A DNA stretch of 64,000 nucleotides from Aneurinibacillus terranovensis DSM 18919 (GCF_000430625.1 NZ_AUMJ01000004.1:1-64000), one strand, 5' to 3'. Numbered from the stretch's first letter, positions 15,034 through 24,608 are shown. Numbers and translations are program-made. Notes: a model not told the origin generated them from the sequence alone.

Positions 15034-15795
15034 ATGAATACGATTTTGCTGGAAAAAAATGCGGGCATTGCACTTGTCACATTGAACCGGCCCGAAGTAA
15101 GAAATGCAGTAAGCCTGGAGATGACGGAAGAACTCGATCGTTGTCTTGATCTGCTGGCGTCAGATCCGGAAGTGAAGGTTGTGATTTTTACAGGCGCCGG
15201 AGACAAGGCATTCGTATCAGGAGGCGACCTGGAGCAGTTTGGAACGGTCCGAACGAAAGATAAGTCTTACCCTATGCTTATGCGTGTGTCACGCTTGCTG
15301 AGCAAGATTGACCGTTTTCCCAAGCCTACCATTGCTATGATCAACGGCGTGGCCATAGGGGGAGGGTGTGAATTTGCGGCCTCCTGCCGCTTTCGGATGG
15401 CAAGTGAGGAGGCGCGTTTAGGCTTTGTGCAAATTGGCATGCATATTATTACGGGATGGGGCAGCGGCACCCGGTTAATGGAGAAGATAGGAACCAACAG
15501 GGCGTTACAGTTGTTGCTTACGGGAGAGATGATAGATGCGAATCGCGGTCAGGAAATCGGTTTTATTGATAGTGTCCATCCTCACAGCCGGTTAAAAGAA
15601 GAGGTTCTTCTCTTTGCCGGGAAGATAGCCGGGCAGCCTCTTTCCGGCATTGAAGCTTATATGAAAATAGCGAAAATGGTGGATGCAAAACTTCCCGTTG
15701 AAGTTTGTATCGAAGAGGAAGTTGATATGTGTTCAAACCTGTGGGGTTCGGACGCACATTATGGAATTGTCCAGAAGTTCCTCAATAAAAAGTAA
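15034..15795 (+). CDS. yngF: Enoyl-CoA hydratase/isomerase family protein (YngF-like)
   Basis: A 253-residue crotonase-fold protein. The oxyanion and first catalytic region GGGCEFA is present. At the second catalytic Glu position, normally FGxPE, it reads LGFVQI, so Gln replaces Glu. The neighbours (biotin carboxylase, HMG-CoA lyase, carboxylase beta subunit) suggest the methylglutaconyl-CoA hydratase step of leucine breakdown, as proposed for B. subtilis YngF, but the missing Glu argues for caution. Ribosome site GAAGGAGAAG precedes the ATG. The rsfA-family gene lies between it and the carboxylase genes. Confidence 0.7.
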   Translation: MNTILLEKNAGIALVTLNRPEVRNAVSLEMTEELDRCLDLLASDPEVKVVIFTGAGDKAFVSGGDLEQFGTVRTKDKSYPMLMRVSRLLSKIDRFPKPTIAMINGVAIGGGCEFAASCRFRMASEEARLGFVQIGMHIITGWGSGTRLMEKIGTNRALQLLLTGEMIDANRGQEIGFIDSVHPHSRLKEEVLLFAGKIAGQPLSGIEAYMKIAKMVDAKLPVEVCIEEEVDMCSNLWGSDAHYGIVQKFLNKK

Positions 15796-15934
15796 GAAAA
15801 CATTTATTTACTCCGTTTAAAGGTGATAGCGTGTGGCTATACTATTTTACTAGAAAATCATTCTATGAATTCTAGTAAGTGCATACCATATGGGATAACA
15901 GGTAAAATAGCATCGTTAAACGGAGGGATTTAAA

Positions 15935-16612
15935 ATGACAGCAACGCGTCAGGATGCATGGACAGCCGATGATGATTTGCTGCTGGCAGAGGTAACACTG
16001 CGCTGCATCCGCGAGGGTAGCACGCAGCTTGCAGCATTTGAGGAAGTAGGACAGCGCCTGGGCCGGACAGCGGCCGCCTGCGGTTTTCGCTGGAACAGCG
16101 CGATTCGTAAAAAATATGAAGCGGCGATTCAGATTGCCAAGTCACAGCGCCAACAGCGGAAGAAAATAAAACCAAAAACCATGGAAAGTGTTACGATTGC
16201 GATTGAGGACCCGGATTTTACCAGACAAGACGAGAAGGAAGTGGACGTTTTCACCGCTCAATTTCCCTCTACCCGCAACCTGGATCTTGAAGAAGAATTA
16301 TCTTTTGATGTGGTGATCCGATTCTTGCGCAGCCAGAAAGATGCGCATAAACGTCTGAAATCTTTCGAAAAAGAATTAGCCGACAAAACGCAGGAAATTG
16401 AGCTGTTGAAGCAGGAAAATGCAAGAATGAAAGCAGAATTATCCACGATCCAAAATGACTATCAAGTAGTAAATGACGACTATAAAGCTTTGATTCAAAT
16501 TATGGATCGGGCTAGAAAAATGGCGTTTCTTGTTGATCAAGAAGAAATAGATGACAAGCCTCGTTTTAAAATGGATGCTAACGGCAACCTGGAACGCGTG
16601 GATAACCGGTAA
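15935..16612 (+). CDS. rsfA: RsfA-family sporulation transcription factor
   Basis: A 225-residue protein with an N-terminal Myb/SANT-like DNA-binding domain (AWTADDDLLLAEVTLRCIREG, then FEEVGQRLGRTAAACGFRWN) and a C-terminal coiled coil (about 125-195). This layout is that of RsfA and GerR(YlbO), which modulate forespore or mother-cell regulons in Bacillus. Which of the two this is cannot be decided here. Its place among acyl-CoA catabolic genes, whose B. subtilis counterparts are sigma-E dependent, fits a sporulation role. The stop region repeats AACCGGTAAAGAAAA twice. Confidence 0.8.
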   Translation: MTATRQDAWTADDDLLLAEVTLRCIREGSTQLAAFEEVGQRLGRTAAACGFRWNSAIRKKYEAAIQIAKSQRQQRKKIKPKTMESVTIAIEDPDFTRQDEKEVDVFTAQFPSTRNLDLEEELSFDVVIRFLRSQKDAHKRLKSFEKELADKTQEIELLKQENARMKAELSTIQNDYQVVNDDYKALIQIMDRARKMAFLVDQEEIDDKPRFKMDANGNLERVDNR

Positions 16613-16654
16613 AGAAAACCGGTAAAGAAAACAGAGTGGTGTTTTTGTGACCCG

Positions 16655-16691
16655 AAGACCCCGGCAGACGCATAGCTGCCGGGGTCTTTTG
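16655..16691 (+). terminator. Strong intrinsic terminator
   Basis: AAGACCCCGGCA and TGCCGGGGTCTT form a perfect 12-bp stem followed by TTT. It separates rsfA from the carboxylase operon. Confidence 0.9.
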
Positions 16692-16836
16692 TTGGTTTAA
16701 AAGCGAAAAAGAGCGGCTCAAAATTAAAAATTTAAAGACAAAGGAATTTATAGAGCAGCGTAGAAATAAATTAAAGTAGTGTAAAAATAAATATGGATAA
16801 AAAACTAGCTTTCTTATACGCGCAAAGGAGGTTAAC

Positions 16837-18189
16837 ATGGAAATCAAAACCGTACTCATTGCGAACCGTGGAGAAATCGCACGAAGAGTGATACGAACAT
16901 GCTGCCAGCTTGGTATCCGTACTGTTGCTGTCTATTCGGAAGCGGACGCTTCTATGCCTTATGTTCATGAAGCGGACAAGGCCGCATTGATTGGGCTTGC
17001 CCCCGTGTCACAGAGTTACTTAAATATCGATGCGATTATCAAGGCCGCTAAAGAACATAAGGCGGACGCTATTCATCCGGGGTACGGGCTTCTTTCGGAG
17101 AATGCCGGCTTTGCCAGACGCTGTCAGGAAGAAGGGATTATTTTTATCGGACCCGATGCGGCAGTTATGGAAGAAATGGGAGATAAAATACGGGCTCGAA
17201 AAAAAATGACGGATGCAGGTGTACCGGTTGTACCCGGATATAACGGGAACATTCCAACGGTAGAGGACGCGTGCAAAATTGCCGGGGAAATCGGGTATCC
17301 CGTGATGTTAAAAGCAAGCGCGGGCGGAGGCGGCATCGGCATGCAAATTTGCTATACTGATGAAGATATTGCAAAGGCTTTCCTGTCCGCCAAAAGCCGG
17401 GCTAAAGCATATTTTGGCAATGATGATATGTTTATAGAGAAATATATTGAAAATCCGCACCATATTGAGGTGCAAATTGCCGGCGATGTACACGGAACCA
17501 TCGTTCATCTATACGAAAGAGAGTGCTCCATCCAACGCCGCCATCAGAAAGTGATTGAGGAAAGCCCGTCTCCTTTTTTGGATGCAGCGGTGCGGTTGTC
17601 CATTTGCAGCGCGGGAATTAAAGCTGCACAAGCTGTTAACTATACGGGAGTAGGTACCGTTGAATTTATAATGAACGGCGATAAGGAATACTTTTTCCTT
17701 GAGATGAATACCAGGCTTCAGGTAGAGCATCCGGTAACGGAAGGGATTACAGGAATCGACCTCGTTGCGCTTCAGTTAGCGATTGCAGAAGGGAAAGCGC
17801 TGCCATTTTCGCAGGAGGAAATAGCCGCATGGGGCCACGCGATGGAATTGCGCATTTACGCCGAGGATCCCGTTACGTTTATGCCTTCCCCGGGCAAAGT
17901 GACGGATTACCGCGTTCCGCAGGGAGCAGGAATTAGAGTCGATGACGCGATTAAAGCAGGGATAACAATCACACCGTTCTACGACCCGATGATTGGAAAG
18001 TTAATCGTGACCGGGGAAACGCGCGAGGACGTTATTAACCGGGCGTCCGCTGCGGTTAAAGAATACAAAGTGGAAGGAATTAAAACGAATCTTTCCATGC
18101 TTGGCAATGTGCTTGAAAATCAAAAGTTTAGAGATGGAATTTATACGACCCGGTTTGTGGAAGAAATGAAAAACCGATCAAACGCTTAG
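16837..18189 (+). CDS. yngH: Biotin carboxylase subunit of an acyl-CoA carboxylase
   Basis: A 450-residue AccC-type enzyme: N-terminal VLIANRGEIARRVIRT, the ATP-grasp glycine loop KASAGGGGIGM, HIEVQIAGD, RECSIQRRHQK and EMNTRLQVEHPVTE. It carboxylates biotin on the small carrier protein encoded next, with ATP and bicarbonate. The context (HMG-CoA lyase and a methylcrotonyl-CoA carboxylase-like beta subunit) makes it the YngH type rather than the housekeeping AccC. AAAGGAGG precedes the ATG. Confidence 0.9.
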   Translation: MEIKTVLIANRGEIARRVIRTCCQLGIRTVAVYSEADASMPYVHEADKAALIGLAPVSQSYLNIDAIIKAAKEHKADAIHPGYGLLSENAGFARRCQEEGIIFIGPDAAVMEEMGDKIRARKKMTDAGVPVVPGYNGNIPTVEDACKIAGEIGYPVMLKASAGGGGIGMQICYTDEDIAKAFLSAKSRAKAYFGNDDMFIEKYIENPHHIEVQIAGDVHGTIVHLYERECSIQRRHQKVIEESPSPFLDAAVRLSICSAGIKAAQAVNYTGVGTVEFIMNGDKEYFFLEMNTRLQVEHPVTEGITGIDLVALQLAIAEGKALPFSQEEIAAWGHAMELRIYAEDPVTFMPSPGKVTDYRVPQGAGIRVDDAIKAGITITPFYDPMIGKLIVTGETREDVINRASAAVKEYKVEGIKTNLSMLGNVLENQKFRDGIYTTRFVEEMKNRSNA

Positions 18190-18231
18190 AAACGCTTAGA
18201 ATAGAAAATTATCACGTTACAGGAGGAATAC

Positions 18232-18447
18232 ATGATGAAAAAAGTAGTGGCAAGTATGGCTGGGACGGTTATTAACGTGCTGGTTGGTAAAGGCGATAGC
18301 GTACAGGCAGGACAGGATGTGGTTATGCTTGAATCGATGAAGATGGAAGTTCCCATTTCAGCGGAAGCAGCAGGCCAAGTCGTATCTCTAAAAGTCGGTG
18401 CCGGGGATTTTGTTAATGAAGGGGATGTACTGCTTGAGATTGAATAG
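18232..18447 (+). CDS. yngHB: Biotin carrier protein
   Basis: A 71-residue biotinyl-lipoyl domain protein with the biotinylation motif ESMKMEV; Lys in MKM is the attachment site. It is the small stand-alone carrier used with the adjacent carboxylase subunits, as YngHB in B. subtilis. Two ATG codons are adjacent (18232 and 18235) behind ACAGGAGG; either could be used. Confidence 0.92.
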   Translation: MMKKVVASMAGTVINVLVGKGDSVQAGQDVVMLESMKMEVPISAEAAGQVVSLKVGAGDFVNEGDVLLEIE

Positions 18448-18472
18448 GAAGGAGGCGCGGGGATATGGCACA

Positions 18473-19399
18473 ATGGAGGTAAGTCTGTATGAAGTCGGTC
18501 CGCGCGACGGCCTGCAAAATGAAAAGGAAATTATCCCCACTTCTCTTAAAACCGAACTGATTGAGCGATTAGTCAGCTCGGGTCTAAAGAAGATAGAAAC
18601 AACTTCTTTCGTTCATCCAAAATGGATTCCGCAGCTTGCAGATGCATCGGATGTGCTGCACCAGATAAAGCGAAAAAACGGAATTGTTTATAGTGCGCTC
18701 GTTCCCAATATGAGAGGGCTGGAGAGGGCGCTTGAATCGGGACTTACCGAAATCGCCGTATTTATGTCTGCAAGTGAAACCCATAACAAAAAAAATATTA
18801 ATAAGTCGATTGCAGAGACATATCCGGTGCTGCGTGAAGTAGTGGAAGCGGCGCTTGCAAAGAATATAAAGGTGAGAGGGTATGTTTCCACCGCTTTCGG
18901 TTGTCCGTATGAAGGAGAGGTTTCTCCTGCTGCCGTTATACAGGTGACGGAAGAGTTGCTCCGGATGGGCGTTTATGAAGTGTCGATTGGCGATACAATC
19001 GGCGTCGGTCATCCACGGCAGGTTAAAGAAGCCTTTACTGCGCTTATTGGGCAGTGCGGCGCAGAACGGATCGCCGGCCATTTTCATGATACGAGGGGAA
19101 TGGGTCTTGCCAATGTGTATGCGGCACTCGAAGCAGGGGTCCGCACGTTTGACAGTTCGATTGGCGGACTGGGCGGCTGTCCGTATGCACCGGGAGCATC
19201 CGGAAATATATCAACGGAGGATGTCACCTATATGCTGCATGCGATGGGGATCACAACGGGTGTTAACCTGAACGAACTTGTAAAAACAGGCGAATTTATG
19301 GAACAGGTGCTCGGCCGGCCGCTTCCTTCCAAGGTGCTGGCTGCAATGAAATCCAAACAAAAGGGAGGAGAAAACGAAAATGAGTACACCGGATGTTAA
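18473..19399 (+). CDS. yngG: Hydroxymethylglutaryl-CoA lyase
   Basis: A 308-residue TIM-barrel lyase with YEVGPRDGLQNE at the N-terminus, FHDTRGMG and the signature GLGGCPYAPGASGN, which holds the catalytic Cys. It cleaves HMG-CoA to acetyl-CoA and acetoacetate, the last step of leucine breakdown. ATG 18473 is the only reasonable start, although it is 17 bases past GGAAGGAGG; an out-of-frame ATG at 18465 lies closer but stops after 5 codons. It overlaps the next gene by 20 bases. Confidence 0.92.
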   Translation: MEVSLYEVGPRDGLQNEKEIIPTSLKTELIERLVSSGLKKIETTSFVHPKWIPQLADASDVLHQIKRKNGIVYSALVPNMRGLERALESGLTEIAVFMSASETHNKKNINKSIAETYPVLREVVEAALAKNIKVRGYVSTAFGCPYEGEVSPAAVIQVTEELLRMGVYEVSIGDTIGVGHPRQVKEAFTALIGQCGAERIAGHFHDTRGMGLANVYAALEAGVRTFDSSIGGLGGCPYAPGASGNISTEDVTYMLHAMGITTGVNLNELVKTGEFMEQVLGRPLPSKVLAAMKSKQKGGENENEYTGC

Positions 19400-20930
19400 A
19401 GCAAGCCTGGAGCAGCAGTTGCAGGAGAGAATCGAACACATTCATCAAGGCGGCGCGGGTAAATATCACGAGAAAAATGCGGAGCAAAATAAGCTGTTTG
19501 TTCGCGATAGGCTGAGGCTGTTGTTTGATGATGAATTCCAGCTGGAAGACGGAAAATTCGCCAATTTTATGGCGGGAGACCTCCCGGCGGACGGCGTAGT
19601 AACAGCAATCGGAAAGGTGAACGGCCAGACGGTATGCGTCATGGCAAACGACTCAACCGTAAAGGCGGGGTCGTGGGGTGCGCGAACCGTTGAAAAAATT
19701 ATTCGAATTCAGGAAACGGCGGAAAAAATGCGTGTTCCGCTCATTTATCTTGTGGACTCGGCCGGCGCGCGCATTACAGACCAGATTGACATGTTTCCGG
19801 GCCGGCGGGGGGCGGGCCGCATTTTTTATAACCAGGTAAAATTGTCGGGCATGATTCCTCAGATATGCGTGCTGTTTGGCCCGTCCGCCGCAGGAGGAGC
19901 ATATATTCCCGCGTTCTGCGATATTGTCATCATGGTGGAGGGCAACGCGAGCATGTACCTTGGTTCACCGCGGATGGCGGAGATGGTAATTGGCGAAAAA
20001 GTTTCGCTGGAGGAAATGGGCGGTGCCCGCATGCACTGCTCGGTTAGCGGATGCGGGGACGTACTGGCGGCTACCGAAGAAGAGGCCATTGAATCGGCCA
20101 GAAATTATCTCTCTTATTTCCCCGGTAATTATCAGGAAAAGCCGCCGGTGCGGGAAGCAAAACCAGCCAAAGCGGGGCGTTCTGTCGAAGAAATCATTCC
20201 GACGAACCAAAATGCGCCCTTTAATATGTATGAATTGATCGATGCCCTCGTGGATGAAGGTTCCTTCTACGAGATGAAGAAGCTGTTTGCTGCTGAGATC
20301 ATAACGGGCTTTGCCCGAATGAGCGGCAAGCCGGTCGGGCTCATTGTAAATCAGCCGCGGGTGAAGGGTGGCGTGCTGTTTGTTGATTCGGCAGATAAAT
20401 CCGCTCGCTTTATTACTTTGTGTGACGCGTTTGGCATACCGCTCATTTTCTTAGCCGATGTTCCAGGATTCATGATCGGGACAAAAGTAGAGAGAGCGGG
20501 GATTATCCGTCATGGGGCCAAAATGATTTCAGCGATGTCGCAGGCGACGGTTCCTAAAATTTCAATCATTGTACGCAAGGCGTACGGTGCGGGGCTCTAT
20601 GCGATGGCCGGCCCGGCTTTTGAACCGGACTGCTGCCTGGCGCTGCCGACTGCCCAAATTGCAGTAATGGGGCCGGAAGCTGCAATAAACGCAGTATACA
20701 GCAATAAAATTAACGCGATCGAAGACCCGGAGCAGCGCCAGGCTTTTGTCGTGGAAAAGAGAAAAGAATACCAGGAGGATATCGATATTTATCGTCTGGC
20801 TTCTGAGCTCATTGTTGACGGAATCATTCCGGGCAGCGAATTGAGGGATGAGTTAATCGGACGGCTTCAAGTCTATGAGAATAAACAATTGATTTTCAGC
20901 CACCGTAAACACCCGGTATATCCGGTGTAA
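19380..20930 (+). CDS. yngE: Acyl-CoA carboxylase carboxyltransferase (beta) subunit
   Basis: A 516-residue crotonase-superfamily carboxyltransferase with both domains fused, as in methylcrotonyl- and propionyl-CoA carboxylase beta subunits. Features include VYLVDSAGARI-type LIYLVDSAGARIT, GPSAAGGAYIPAFCD, and in the C-terminal half DVPGFMIG and KAYGAGLYAM. With the preceding genes it most likely forms methylcrotonyl-CoA carboxylase. The GGGAGG site lies inside the end of the lyase gene, so translation is probably coupled. Confidence 0.9.
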   Translation: MSTPDVKASLEQQLQERIEHIHQGGAGKYHEKNAEQNKLFVRDRLRLLFDDEFQLEDGKFANFMAGDLPADGVVTAIGKVNGQTVCVMANDSTVKAGSWGARTVEKIIRIQETAEKMRVPLIYLVDSAGARITDQIDMFPGRRGAGRIFYNQVKLSGMIPQICVLFGPSAAGGAYIPAFCDIVIMVEGNASMYLGSPRMAEMVIGEKVSLEEMGGARMHCSVSGCGDVLAATEEEAIESARNYLSYFPGNYQEKPPVREAKPAKAGRSVEEIIPTNQNAPFNMYELIDALVDEGSFYEMKKLFAAEIITGFARMSGKPVGLIVNQPRVKGGVLFVDSADKSARFITLCDAFGIPLIFLADVPGFMIGTKVERAGIIRHGAKMISAMSQATVPKISIIVRKAYGAGLYAMAGPAFEPDCCLALPTAQIAVMGPEAAINAVYSNKINAIEDPEQRQAFVVEKRKEYQEDIDIYRLASELIVDGIIPGSELRDELIGRLQVYENKQLIFSHRKHPVYPV

Positions 20931-21003
20931 CTCCTGTAGGCGTTTTCGATTTCCGACTAATATGTTATGATCAGGATATCGAATTGAACGAAGGAGTACA
21001 CGT

Positions 21004-21561
21004 ATGATCAATTCCTTTCAGAAGCGAATTCTAGCGGCAGCCAATAAAATTTTTATCGATAAAGGATACCAAAATGCGGATATGCGCTCCATTGCAAAGG
21101 AAGCCGGGATTGCCGTCGGAACGATTTACAACTATTATCCGAATAAAGCGGTGCTGTATCAGGATATTCTTAATGAAAAATGGCAGGATTTAAGCTCATC
21201 AATCATTGCCATTACGGAGGAACCGATTGAACCCATTGAAAAATTGAGCACGATTACCGGTCTTTTATTTCAATTTATCGGGCAGCAATTGAGTATATGG
21301 AATGAAATTGTGGAGGATCCGAACCGCTCGGAAATGTGCAAGGACGAAGGACGCCGCGCTTCTGAGCTTGCCCATCAGCAGTTAAACACTTATATGTGCA
21401 AGGTGTTTACGGAGTTAGGCCTTACCGGCGATCTGATGGAACGGCATATTCTGATGTACGAAGCTGCTGTCACGTATCTGGGAAAATACTTTTCGCACGA
21501 AATGGAGAAAAATCGCCAGTATATTATGCTGTTGATGGAAAAGATGATGCAGACTTCATGA
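21004..21561 (+). CDS. TetR-family regulator
   Basis: A 185-residue protein with a TetR helix-turn-helix (ILAAANKIFIDKGYQNADMRSIAKEAGIAVGTIYNYYPNK) and a variable all-helical ligand domain. It follows the leucine-degradation operon after 73 bases with its own AAGGAG site. Regulation of that operon in response to an acyl-CoA is plausible (as for FadR-type TetR proteins) but not shown. Confidence 0.85.
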   Translation: MINSFQKRILAAANKIFIDKGYQNADMRSIAKEAGIAVGTIYNYYPNKAVLYQDILNEKWQDLSSSIIAITEEPIEPIEKLSTITGLLFQFIGQQLSIWNEIVEDPNRSEMCKDEGRRASELAHQQLNTYMCKVFTELGLTGDLMERHILMYEAAVTYLGKYFSHEMEKNRQYIMLLMEKMMQTS

Positions 21562-21563
21562 AG

Positions 21564-21592
21564 GAACGGGCATACCCCGTTTTCTTTTTTTT
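21564..21592 (+). terminator. Intrinsic terminator of the TetR gene
   Basis: AACGGG and CCCGTT arms (21565-21570, 21576-21581) around CATAC followed by a long T-run. Confidence 0.75.
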
Positions 21593-21676
21593 TATTTAAA
21601 AGCTATACTGTATATAGTAAGTTAGTTACTAAATTTTATTAACTGGCAGTTTCAAGAATAAGAGGGGGAACGTTAG

Positions 21677-23308
21677 GTGCGCGTTGAACAGTTACAGCTT
21701 CCTTTAGCGCAAAAACTATCGCATGATTATGTGCATGATTTTTCTAAAGTCAAATCTTTTTATACATACTCTCCTTACGAGGAGGCAAGCTTTAAAAAAC
21801 GTCTTGACTGGCTGGCCGGCCACCCGGTAGCCCATCGCACACAGCTCGTGGAAGGGCTGCGGGGCTACAATTTCGAGATCGGAAATGACCATCCGCGTGT
21901 AATGGAAAATATCGAGCGGCTGTACGGAAACGATACGTATGTTGTGATTGCCGGGCAGCAGGCGGGGATTCTCACCGGACCGCTTTATACCATATATAAA
22001 GCCATGACGATTTTGCAAACGGCGAAGGAACAGGAAAAGAATCTGGGCATTCCTGTCGTTCCCGTATTCTGGATCGCCGGAGAAGACCATGACTTTGATG
22101 AAGTGAACCATGTGTATACGCAAATAGGCGGAGAAGCAGAGAAAATAAAACTGAACATGGAACCGGTGGACCGGAAATCGGTTTCCCATTTGGACGTTCC
22201 ACCTGAAACTTTGCGGAATTTTATTGAAACGTTCTTTAATGGACAAATTCAAACGGAACATACAGCAGAGTTAAAACGGCAATTATTCGGGCTGGCTGAA
22301 ACGTCCCCAACGTTGACGGACTTCTTTGCGCGAATCATGGCCTGGTTTTTTGGAAACCAGGGCCTTATCCTCGTTGATTCGGCATCCGGTTTTATGCGTG
22401 AACTTGAAAAAAAGGGATTTTCCCGCGTTATTCGGTATAATGAAGAAATCAATACATGTATTTTTCAGCAGAGTGAGCGGCTTATAGGGGAAGGCTACCA
22501 TAAGCAGGTGGAAACGACAACCGATAACGCCCAATTCTTTCTCTACCGTGAGGGAAAACGGATGGGCGTGGAACGTCTGCCGGATGGAACGTTTCAGACA
22601 CGCGACGGCAAAGAGCGGTATTCACCCAAGCAATTGCTGGCCTTACTGAAAGAGAATCCTCAGCAGTTCAGCGCCAATGTTGTAACGCGTCCCCTGATGC
22701 AGGAACTGATTTTTCCTACGCTCGCCTTTGTCGGGGGACCGGGCGAAATTGGCTACTGGGGGATGTACCGGAATTATTTCGAACTTCTTGAACTGGAACT
22801 GCCCGTAATTTTGCCGCGCGCCACATTTAGTCTCATCGATAGAACCGTTCAGAAATATATGGATAAGTATAAGCTAACGGTAGAAGATGTATTCTTCTCG
22901 CTGGCTGAGAAGAAAGCAGATGCCCTGAAAGCGCGGGACACTCTGGGGATTGACGAAAGATTCGAGCAGGTGAAGAGTGAAATTGAGCACTTGTATAAAC
23001 CTCTCATGGGAGAGCTTACACAGATTGAGAAGGGGTTAAGCCATCTTGGGGAGAAAAACCTGAAACGGATACTTGACCAGGTAAGCTATTACGAACGAAA
23101 GGCGCGTGAATCGTTCGCCAACAGGCATGATGTACTGCTTCGCCAGTTCGGCCTGATCGAAAACAGCCTGTTTCCAATGGACAAACCCCAGGAACGTGTT
23201 TACAATATATTTTGTTATCTCAATAAATATGGTATGGATTGGTTTACAGAGTTAATAGGGCATTCTTACAGAGTAAACGGGTATCATACCATTGTATGGA
23301 TCGATTAA
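21677..23308 (+). CDS. bshC: Putative cysteine ligase BshC (bacillithiol synthesis)
   Basis: A 543-residue BshC protein, the usual length. It shows the Rossmann-like core with VVIAGQQAGILTGPLYTIYKA, PVFWIAGEDHDFDEVNH and FVGGPGEIGYWGMYR, plus a long C-terminal coiled coil (about 380-480). BshC is thought to add cysteine to glucosaminyl-malate to give bacillithiol. Start GTG 21677 follows GAGGGGG. The next gene starts 23 bases after it on the same strand. Confidence 0.93.
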   Translation: MRVEQLQLPLAQKLSHDYVHDFSKVKSFYTYSPYEEASFKKRLDWLAGHPVAHRTQLVEGLRGYNFEIGNDHPRVMENIERLYGNDTYVVIAGQQAGILTGPLYTIYKAMTILQTAKEQEKNLGIPVVPVFWIAGEDHDFDEVNHVYTQIGGEAEKIKLNMEPVDRKSVSHLDVPPETLRNFIETFFNGQIQTEHTAELKRQLFGLAETSPTLTDFFARIMAWFFGNQGLILVDSASGFMRELEKKGFSRVIRYNEEINTCIFQQSERLIGEGYHKQVETTTDNAQFFLYREGKRMGVERLPDGTFQTRDGKERYSPKQLLALLKENPQQFSANVVTRPLMQELIFPTLAFVGGPGEIGYWGMYRNYFELLELELPVILPRATFSLIDRTVQKYMDKYKLTVEDVFFSLAEKKADALKARDTLGIDERFEQVKSEIEHLYKPLMGELTQIEKGLSHLGEKNLKRILDQVSYYERKARESFANRHDVLLRQFGLIENSLFPMDKPQERVYNIFCYLNKYGMDWFTELIGHSYRVNGYHTIVWID

Positions 23309-23331
23309 TTCCAAGCAGGGAGGATAAAAAA

Positions 23332-24594
23332 TTGAATACAGTGAATCAAAGTATCGTTCGGGACATGAACCTGGCGCCAAACGGACATTTAAAAATTGAC
23401 TGGGTAAAAGAGCACATGCCGGTGTTAAACCGTATTCGTGAACAGTTTGAGAAAGAACAGCCGTTTAAAGGCTTAAAAGTGGCGATTTCCCTTCACCTGG
23501 AAGCGAAAACGGCTTATCTGGCGAAAGTGGTGCAAGCGGGTGGAGCCGAAGTAACCATTACAGGAAGCAACCCGCTCTCTACACAGGATGATGTGGCGGC
23601 TGCTCTTGTTGAAGACGGCATTACTGTATTTGCCAAATACAATCCGGATCCGCAGGAATACAAGGAACATCTTATCAAAACGCTTGAAACAAAACCTGAC
23701 CTTATCATCGATGATGGAGGAGATCTTGTAACGATCCTCCACTCGGAAAGACCCGACCTTGCCAGGCAAGTGCGCGGTGGCTGTGAGGAGACAACGACAG
23801 GGGTTCTTCGCAATCGGGCGCTTGAAAAATCCGGGAATTTAACGTTCCCGATGATTGCGGTGAATGATGCGTATTGTAAATACCTGTTCGACAACCGATA
23901 CGGCACAGGGCAATCCGTATGGGATGGCATCAACCGTACGACAAACCTTGTCGTCGCCGGTAAAACGGTCGTTGTTGTCGGATATGGCTGGTGTGGCCGC
24001 GGGGTGGCTCTCCGTGCGAAAGGGCTCGGTGCCAAAGTTATCGTTACCGAAATCGACGGCATTAAAGCGATTGAAGCGTATATGGACGGGTTTGAAGTGA
24101 TGCCGATGATTGAAGCGGCAAAACACGGGGATTATTTTGTAACAGTGACAGGAAACCGCGATGTCATCCGCGGCGAACATATGGCTGTCATGAAAGACGG
24201 GGCCATTCTGTCTAATGCCGGCCACTTCGATATCGAAATTAACAAACCTGAACTGGAGGAACTTTCAACGTCGAAGCGGACCGTCCGCAAAGACATTGAA
24301 GAATTTGTCAGAAAAGACGGGCGCAAAATTTATCTGCTCGCTGAAGGACGGCTGGTGAATTTGGCGGCAGGGGACGGCCATCCGGCTGAAATCATGGATA
24401 TGACGTTTGCGCTGCAGGCTGTTTCTCTTGCATATATCAATGAAAAGTACAAAGAGATTGGCAAGAAAGTTTTAAATGTACCTTATGAACTAGACGATAA
24501 GGTAGCGCGTTTGAAACTGGAAGCGCTCGGTATAGGGATAGACACATTGACGGAGGAACAGCAGGCATACTTAAACAGTTGGAAAGAAGAATAG
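23332..24594 (+). CDS. ahcY: S-adenosylhomocysteinase
   Basis: A 420-residue enzyme that hydrolyses S-adenosylhomocysteine to adenosine and homocysteine with bound NAD. Visible are the substrate region HLEAKTAYL, DDGGDLV, the EETTTGV motif, the NAD loop VVVGYGWCGRGVA, and the C-terminal LAAGDGHPAEIMDMTFALQ. It is the short form, without the roughly 40-residue insert of many bacterial and eukaryotic enzymes, as in archaea and some Firmicutes. Many Bacillales use the Pfs/LuxS route instead. TTG 23332 follows GGGAGG. Co-transcription with bshC is likely. Confidence 0.92.
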   Translation: MNTVNQSIVRDMNLAPNGHLKIDWVKEHMPVLNRIREQFEKEQPFKGLKVAISLHLEAKTAYLAKVVQAGGAEVTITGSNPLSTQDDVAAALVEDGITVFAKYNPDPQEYKEHLIKTLETKPDLIIDDGGDLVTILHSERPDLARQVRGGCEETTTGVLRNRALEKSGNLTFPMIAVNDAYCKYLFDNRYGTGQSVWDGINRTTNLVVAGKTVVVVGYGWCGRGVALRAKGLGAKVIVTEIDGIKAIEAYMDGFEVMPMIEAAKHGDYFVTVTGNRDVIRGEHMAVMKDGAILSNAGHFDIEINKPELEELSTSKRTVRKDIEEFVRKDGRKIYLLAEGRLVNLAAGDGHPAEIMDMTFALQAVSLAYINEKYKEIGKKVLNVPYELDDKVARLKLEALGIGIDTLTEEQQAYLNSWKEE

Positions 24595-24608
24595 GAGATT
24601 TTCAGGAG

